Assembly: GCF_963675165.1 (NCBI RefSeq)
Contig: NC_087377.1
Coordinates: 15,496,198 to 15,560,197 of the forward strand
Direction: 5' to 3'
Length of the DNA: 64,000 nt
DNA from: Halichondria panicea
Lineage: Eukaryota > Porifera > Demospongiae > Suberitida > Halichondriidae
Shown: one piece after another, positions 58,727-64,000 of the stretch
Layout: each line of letters begins with the position of its first letter
How positions within the stretch are numbered: the stretch's first letter is position 1
Notes under the pieces: model-generated
What the model was told of the DNA's origin: nothing
The model's database searches: none
The model's input: only the letters and a program-made list of their open reading frames with translations
Made by a program: the position numbers and the translations under genes

Positions 58727-59061
58727 TGTGTGTGAGACTGGGAGGTGTGTCTGATGCAGCTGTTCTCACGGCCTCCTCCAACCAGTACCTGCCCTCCGTA
58801 CTCTCCAGGGAGAACCTATCTCCTCAGGTTAGTGTGTGTTCATCATGACCTCCTTGACAGTATGTACCCATGCCAGGTGTGTGTTTAGGGTCAATACTGC
58901 AAGGTCATGTACTGTACATAATTATGTCATGTACATATAATTATAGCCTGGATCCCAGGGTAGGCCGGTGAACGAGGCTAGTACATATAATCCTTTTGTT
59001 TGTAGTTAGGGTGCTTTAGTAACCATTAAAGATCTAACATACTCTTCTTGAGGGGAGGGGT

Positions 59062-59295
59062 AGTTAAACACATTATTTTAAACAGCCATAACTTTATTAC
59101 CGTTGATCCAATGTCAAAATTTATATTATTTGCTTAAAGCTTAGAAACAGACTTTCAAATAATGTGCTTCAATCCAAAATTTCTTTGGTGTAATATTTCG
59201 GCCTTGACCATCAGCTATTATCCTTGGTTGTGTCCAAATTAGTTTTGTAGCTCGAACTTTGATGGCAACGTTTGAAAGGTATATCTTATATACCA
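59062..59295. repeat. Inverted copy of the foldback repeat, unit 7
   Basis: Matches 11262-11475. Confidence 0.55.
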
Positions 59296-59602
59296 TTCGA
59301 TTCCTTGTTAAAAAAACGCTTCTGTCTATATATGCTGTAGAGCTGGTAAGCTCCACATTTTGTGATCTTGTGTGTGTGCATTGGGTGCATGATGTGAGAT
59401 CAATTTCAACATGGTATGGAGTGTTGTTAACATGGAGGGTGACATTGTATGAGTGTAATAACGTGCGACCCCCCCCCCACACACACCTTTAGGCCTACTA
59501 TGCTGCTCACTTTAACTGACTCTTACGATTATTCTAGTATTCATAATGTAAGTACGTACATATTGTATACCAGTACATGTGTTGTGTGTGGTGTCCCTAT
59601 AG

Positions 59603-60913
59603 TTGAGTGTGAGTGTGAGAGGCCATATATATAAGGAGGACATACGTGTGTCGAGGCTGGAGGTGGCCCGTGTGCTGAGGGAGAGAAATGAGTACAAAGA
59701 GAAGTACTTCTCACTATTGGAGCAGATCAGGTAAAGGGTCATCGTGTAGTGTTTGTAAAGCGGTCATCATAACTTTAATAACTGCTAATACATGCTGACA
59801 CTGTGTATCCAGAGGAGGTTCGACAGGTGCAGTGCAGCTCAAGCAATTAGTCTCTGATTACACGCTTGCATGAGTGGATAATTAGTGTTCATGCAATCAA
59901 AGGCTAATACATACTAACACTGTGTATTTGTACTAACAATGTTAGTTGATTAATAATAATGTTTCTCTGTTGCACAGGATGAGTGCTGACTCGGCTCTGT
60001 TTAAGTCCAAGAGCACGAAATCAAAGTGGCTCGACTAGTGAGTTGTGTCACGTCAGTTAGTGTGTAGAGTTGTAGTGAAGCTTTTCTTATTCTAGTCACT
60101 CTATAGAGATTATTATAGAATACAGTCAGGTTAATTAATGGACTCCATAGCGGACCTATGCCACCTCTAGAGTACAGCTATACTGTTTCACTGTATATCT
60201 TGAAGTAAGATTATAATCTAGTGCAATAAGATACTATTAGTGTTATGATTCTACTAAAACTCGTTCTCAAAAGTTTCAGCCTATAGTCTAGTTTTATTTT
60301 ATTGCTCCCGTTACTTGCTGCTTAGCCAGATCATATAGTATAACACTCCTCTGGTTTCTATAGATCTTTATTATTTATGTCAACAGCCGAGGGTAGCACT
60401 TCAGTGCTCTAGTTCTAATTGTAGATTGACTGATCGATTTGTCTTCTGTACTATTGTTAGATTTTTCCACCCCCTCATCTTTTCCTGGCCCCCAGTTATG
60501 CGGCCATTTTTCAGCCCGGCCAAGTGTTGAGGAGACAAGAAGAGGCACTGAGAATGGAGGTAGAGGTACAGAGTACATTAGCTGGAAAATGCATTTGTGT
60601 CATACTTTGTAGAGTCCCTTAAAGTCATTCAAGGTCAGCTATAGTGTGTCCTATTTGAAGGTGTGCAATGTACAATCATGTACGACCCCCCCACACACAC
60701 ACCTTTAGGCCTACCATGCTGCTAAGAAAGAGAGGGTCCTCACGTAAACTGGCCACTCGTGCAACTATGACCATGTGACTCTTTAACCCCTCAGTTCCCA
60801 AGCCCGACCCCTCAATGTCTGTCTCGGAAGAGGAGATAGACTTTGTATTCTGGGAGAAGGCGTCCACCCTACCCTCGGACAAGACCCCAACCAAGGACAT
60901 AAACTTGTTATGA
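59603..60913 (+). pseudogene. Coiled-coil / acidic-tail gene remnant, unit 7
   Basis: Exons 59603-59730, 59978-60037 and 60795-60913 all keep AG/GT borders and open frames (basic exon has one K to T change; tail ends INLL and TGA). The upstream exons are missing, so no complete gene can be built. Confidence 0.5.
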
Positions 60914-61180
60914 GACTGTTAAATATTATTTTGTCTGTTTTTGTACTATTTTCTGGCAATGTAATTATGTATGTACCACTTCATGTCATCATAATAACTA
61001 TAATTATATGCGATAAAATTCTGTTGCAACTTAATTAGAACATGATAAAAAAATTCATAATTTATAATATAAAGAGAAACAAATTTAATTTAACAAAATA
61101 ACTAATAAAATATCGTTATAACATAAAATATCGTTATATAAACTCATCGCACAATTAAAGAGAAACAATTAACAAAATAA

Positions 61181-63981
61181 CTAATTAGCACTTATAGAGA
61201 AGAAATCAACAGTTTGAATAATAGTATAACTGTTGGTCTGTCCTCCTGCTACAATGACCTCTCCACTAGGAAGTACTGAGCATGTGCAGTTGAGTCGTGC
61301 AGTAGGCAGGTCTCCCACTTTCACCCACCTCCTGGTGTCAGGCTGGTAGAGGTGGATCGATGAACTTGGGTTGAATCTGCCGTCCCGTCCACCAACGGCT
61401 AATAGTGACCTTCCAATACTGAGAGGAGCTGACGACACGAGTGGTACTTCCTGTAAGGTTTGCCAGAGAGTGGGTGTGTCTAGGTTGGAAAGGGCTTTTG
61501 CAATGAGTTCATTGAGGTCGACGTGGTGCACTGTCTTGGTTAGGCTCCCAGTGTGATTGAACCCTCCCATTAGGTAGAGGGTGTTTCCTATAAGAGTCGA
61601 TTTCAGTATTGATCGTGGGTTAGGTAGTGACTGAGCAATGTACCATCTTCTTGATGCCACGTCCAACACCTCCACAGAGGAGGTTAATCGTTTATTATCA
61701 TACCCACTAGCTACAATGATGTGGTTGTTGAAGGAGACAGCTGTTGAGGAATCACGAGCAATGTTCATTGGTGGGTACGGGTGAGTCCATTCCCCTGCTT
61801 TAAACACTGCAAGCCGATTGGTGCGTTTGTTCTTTCTTGGATCACGTCCTCCCACCATCACTAGTCGATTAGCAAGTGATGTCATAGCGAAGTACCTGGC
61901 AGTGTACTCTGGTAGTTTGGTCCATTGATCTTGCTCGAGCTTCATCACTGTACACATGTCACGATCATCGACTGCAACACCTCCACCAACATACACCGTG
62001 TCACCGATAACAACACTCTGTACCGAGTCACCCATCTTGATTGGTATGTCTTTTCCTGTTCTCCATTTCAGAGTGAGTGGAGGTCTCAACTCTCTGGGAG
62101 GGGGACCCTGAATAATGAATGAGTGTAATTAGGATAGTGTCTACTAACAAGCGAGTGTTACTTGTAGCAATAATTGCATGCACACTAAATCACTTTCTCT
62201 AATTAGCTTAAGAGGCCACGCCCACCAGTCTAATAGAATGTACAGTACGATTATAAGAGATCAAAGCTTCTACTATAGCTCTGCAATAATATAATGGTGC
62301 ATTTTGTGTCACCTGTCTCTGCTGTTGAATGATGGCGTCTCTCCTGACCAGCTCAGCATCTTTGTGCTTAGTCTGTTCCCTGTGAGCCTGTACAGGGGAA
62401 CGTTGGTGGAAATCTTTGAATTAAAACACAGACGTAAATATCATTAGTGGAAATTCTACAACAGAACAAGAACAAACAACAATTTCCGCTAAAGGAAGTA
62501 CATAATTATAAGCACACTCAAACGGATGTGTAGTTACGGCTTAACACATGAGACAGCATCCATGCATGTTAAGGTACAATACTATTGTTGCTGTGGGAAT
62601 CTCATTATCACACTACATGTACGCACCTTCTTGACTGGTTGAGGGTCCTTTGACCTCCTCTTTGTTGCCTCCACTGAACCAGAACCTCTCGTCAAGTAAG
62701 CATCTAGAAAATCGATACCAACATTAATACAGACGAATATGATTTTTTTCGTTAGGGTTATAGTTATAGGGTTAGCGGAATTGTAAAACACATAATTATA
62801 ATTAACTCACAGATGTCCCTGGCAGATGGTCTCCTCCTCATGTCTTCTTGCAAACAACTGTTGATAAGCTTTCTCAACCTGTGTGTGTGAGGGATCTGGG
62901 CAACATGGAATGATCGATCCTTGGCTGATTTAATGGTCTCTAGCTTGCAAACAACCTGCGTCACAATCACCCCATAGGAAAACACATCCAGGCTACTATC
63001 GTATTTCTCTTCTTCCAATCGAATAGCCTCGAGAGGTAGATACCCCATACGGTGACCAATGGCTGTGAGGGTGTGGCTAAGCTTGGAGGAATCATATAGC
63101 CGTGACATGCCAAAGTCGGATATCTTTGCGACAGGCACTGGTCGTGTTAGCTTCAGCAAGACGTTATCGCCACAGAGGTCACGATGGATAATCTGCTTGC
63201 TATGAATGTAGGCCAGACCACAAGCCATGTCTTTGGAGAGGCTAATTTCACATTCGCTAGTGAGGGACTCTTCATCAAGGCCAGAGAAATAGGATCTCAG
63301 ATTGCAATCCATCAGCTCAACAACGAGGATTGTACTCCCTGATTTGGGGTGCTTGGCAGTCGACAAAAACTGAACAACATTTGGGTGCTGGAACGACTTG
63401 AGAAAATCACTCTCACGATCAATTGCATTGCTAGCTTCTTCATTCTTGCCGACTGAAATACTTGCCTGCATCTCCATAGCATCGTGAAGCAGCACTTTGA
63501 CTGCACAAATCTCGCCCTTGTAGCTGCCTTTGAAGACTGCTCCAAATGCACCTTTACCAAGACGCTCGTTTAGGAAAACAGTTAAATCCTCGTTGATCTT
63601 CTGGCGATCTTGGTCAACTGTGGAATGTTGTGTGGGGTAAAATATTATGCCGAATTGGTGCTTACCTTGTAATTTAGGGTTGTTTGGACCAGTAGACAGT
63701 AGATGATCTCTTTCGATGGTCTGGGCTATGTGAACTTCACTCACGATGGGACTTGACAAAGCCTCCACCATCTCTTTCCAGCTCTTCCCTCCTTCATTCA
63801 GCCATTCTTTCAAACCCTCACGATAACAGTCATCAGGATTGTTGCTCCATTCTTTCCCGATGCTGTCAATTGTAGCTGAGGGTACGTCAAGAATAAGCAA
63901 GATGTTTCGCCACTTAATTCGAGCATCAAACGTGACGAGATACAATCTCTTTAGATCTGCTATCGTAAGATAGTCGGACAT
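61181..63981 (-). CDS. Death-kinase-kelch gene, copy 7 (intact, 48-nt first intron)
   Basis: Exons: Death 63981-63666, kinase 63617-62811, linker 62703-62627, charged helix 62387-62313, kelch 62107-61181; 2202 nt, 733 aa spliced. Death residues resemble copy 3 (EWSNNPDDCYREG, GGKSWKEMVEA). The kinase has LGKGAFGAVF (preceded by LNER), CAVK, HRDLCGDN and DFGMSR. The first intron is only 48 bases (63618-63665), has no TG repeat, no stop and a length divisible by three, so retention would add 16 residues and still give a full protein. The helix-exon donor is GTGACA rather than GTGAGA. Blade 3 has SG in place of GG. Confidence 0.92.
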
Positions 63982-64000
63982 CTTCTCTGTAGAATAATTA

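Larger units (their letters stand above)
1..64000. repeat. Tandem array of duplicated two-gene units
   Basis: The window is built from repeats of one unit: a minus-strand multi-domain kelch gene, a divergent promoter, and a plus-strand set of gene fragments that converges on the next kelch gene. Junctions between the plus tail exon and the next kelch stop fall near 3251/3416, 13128/13329, 21431/21615, 34530/34699, 41185/41378, 51097/51298 and 60913/61181. The roughly 200 bases between them are themselves conserved. Units differ by insertions and deletions: the third is short on the plus side, and the fourth carries a roughly 4-kb transposon-rich insert. Units 6 and 7 (44.2-51.1 kb and 54.2-60.9 kb) are the most alike. 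Confidence 0.9.

Noticed and set aside
1-64000. tRNA or rRNA genes
   Set aside because: No cloverleaf with A/B boxes or rRNA core stretch was noticed on either strand; a covariance scan was not possible.

Overview
This is eukaryotic, intron-rich, AT-rich DNA. It is probably from a sponge, and a demosponge such as Amphimedon is my best guess. That is inference from the very short introns (48 to about 130 nt), the dense gene packing and the Death/CARD-kinase-kelch architectures. No species can be proved from the sequence alone.

Layout: a tandem array of seven paralogous genes on the minus strand (3416-6298, 13329-16261, 21615-24480, 34699-38051, 41378-44256, 51298-54178, 61181-63981), spaced about 7-13 kb apart. 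Five have the order Death domain, TKL/IRAK-like kinase, short linker, 25-residue charged helix, six-bladed kelch propeller (about 733-735 aa where intact). The second copy replaces Death plus kinase with a CARD-like domain and an unrecognised domain. The fourth has a different kinase and long coiled coils. All share the same 3' module (charged helix exon of 75 nt plus one kelch exon of about 920-950 nt), joined in the same phase. Copy 1 has lost a splice donor and copy 3 has a 13-bp frameshifting duplication; the other five can be read through completely. A separate multi-exon minus gene of unknown function (16815-18812) lies upstream of copy 2.

The plus strand between these genes is a repeated graveyard. 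It starts at a divergent promoter shared with the Death-kinase genes (two CACGTG E-boxes). It then carries exon fragments resembling USF (N-terminal part only), a kinase C-lobe, an unrecognised piece, ABCF3 (GCN20-type ATPase), phenylalanyl-tRNA synthetase beta, and a coiled-coil gene with an acidic tail that converges on the kelch end. These fragments carry stops, indels and lost splice sites, while the minus genes mostly stay open.

Mobile and structured DNA: a roughly 4.1-kb insertion between inverted palindromic repeats (25648-29961) with a nested TIR element and minisatellite; a pogo-like MITE (45725-46154); and a MITE with an empty site in the sister unit (55162-55482).

The main observation: across the seven kelch propellers, amino-acid differences concentrate at two homologous positions in every blade, the residue after the GG doublet and the residue(s) in the R-S-x-L-like stretch. 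In kelch propellers these positions line the ligand-binding face. The rest is almost invariant. This looks like a diversified recognition surface fused to an IRAK/Pelle-like Death-kinase signalling unit, and is a candidate undescribed intracellular sensor family.
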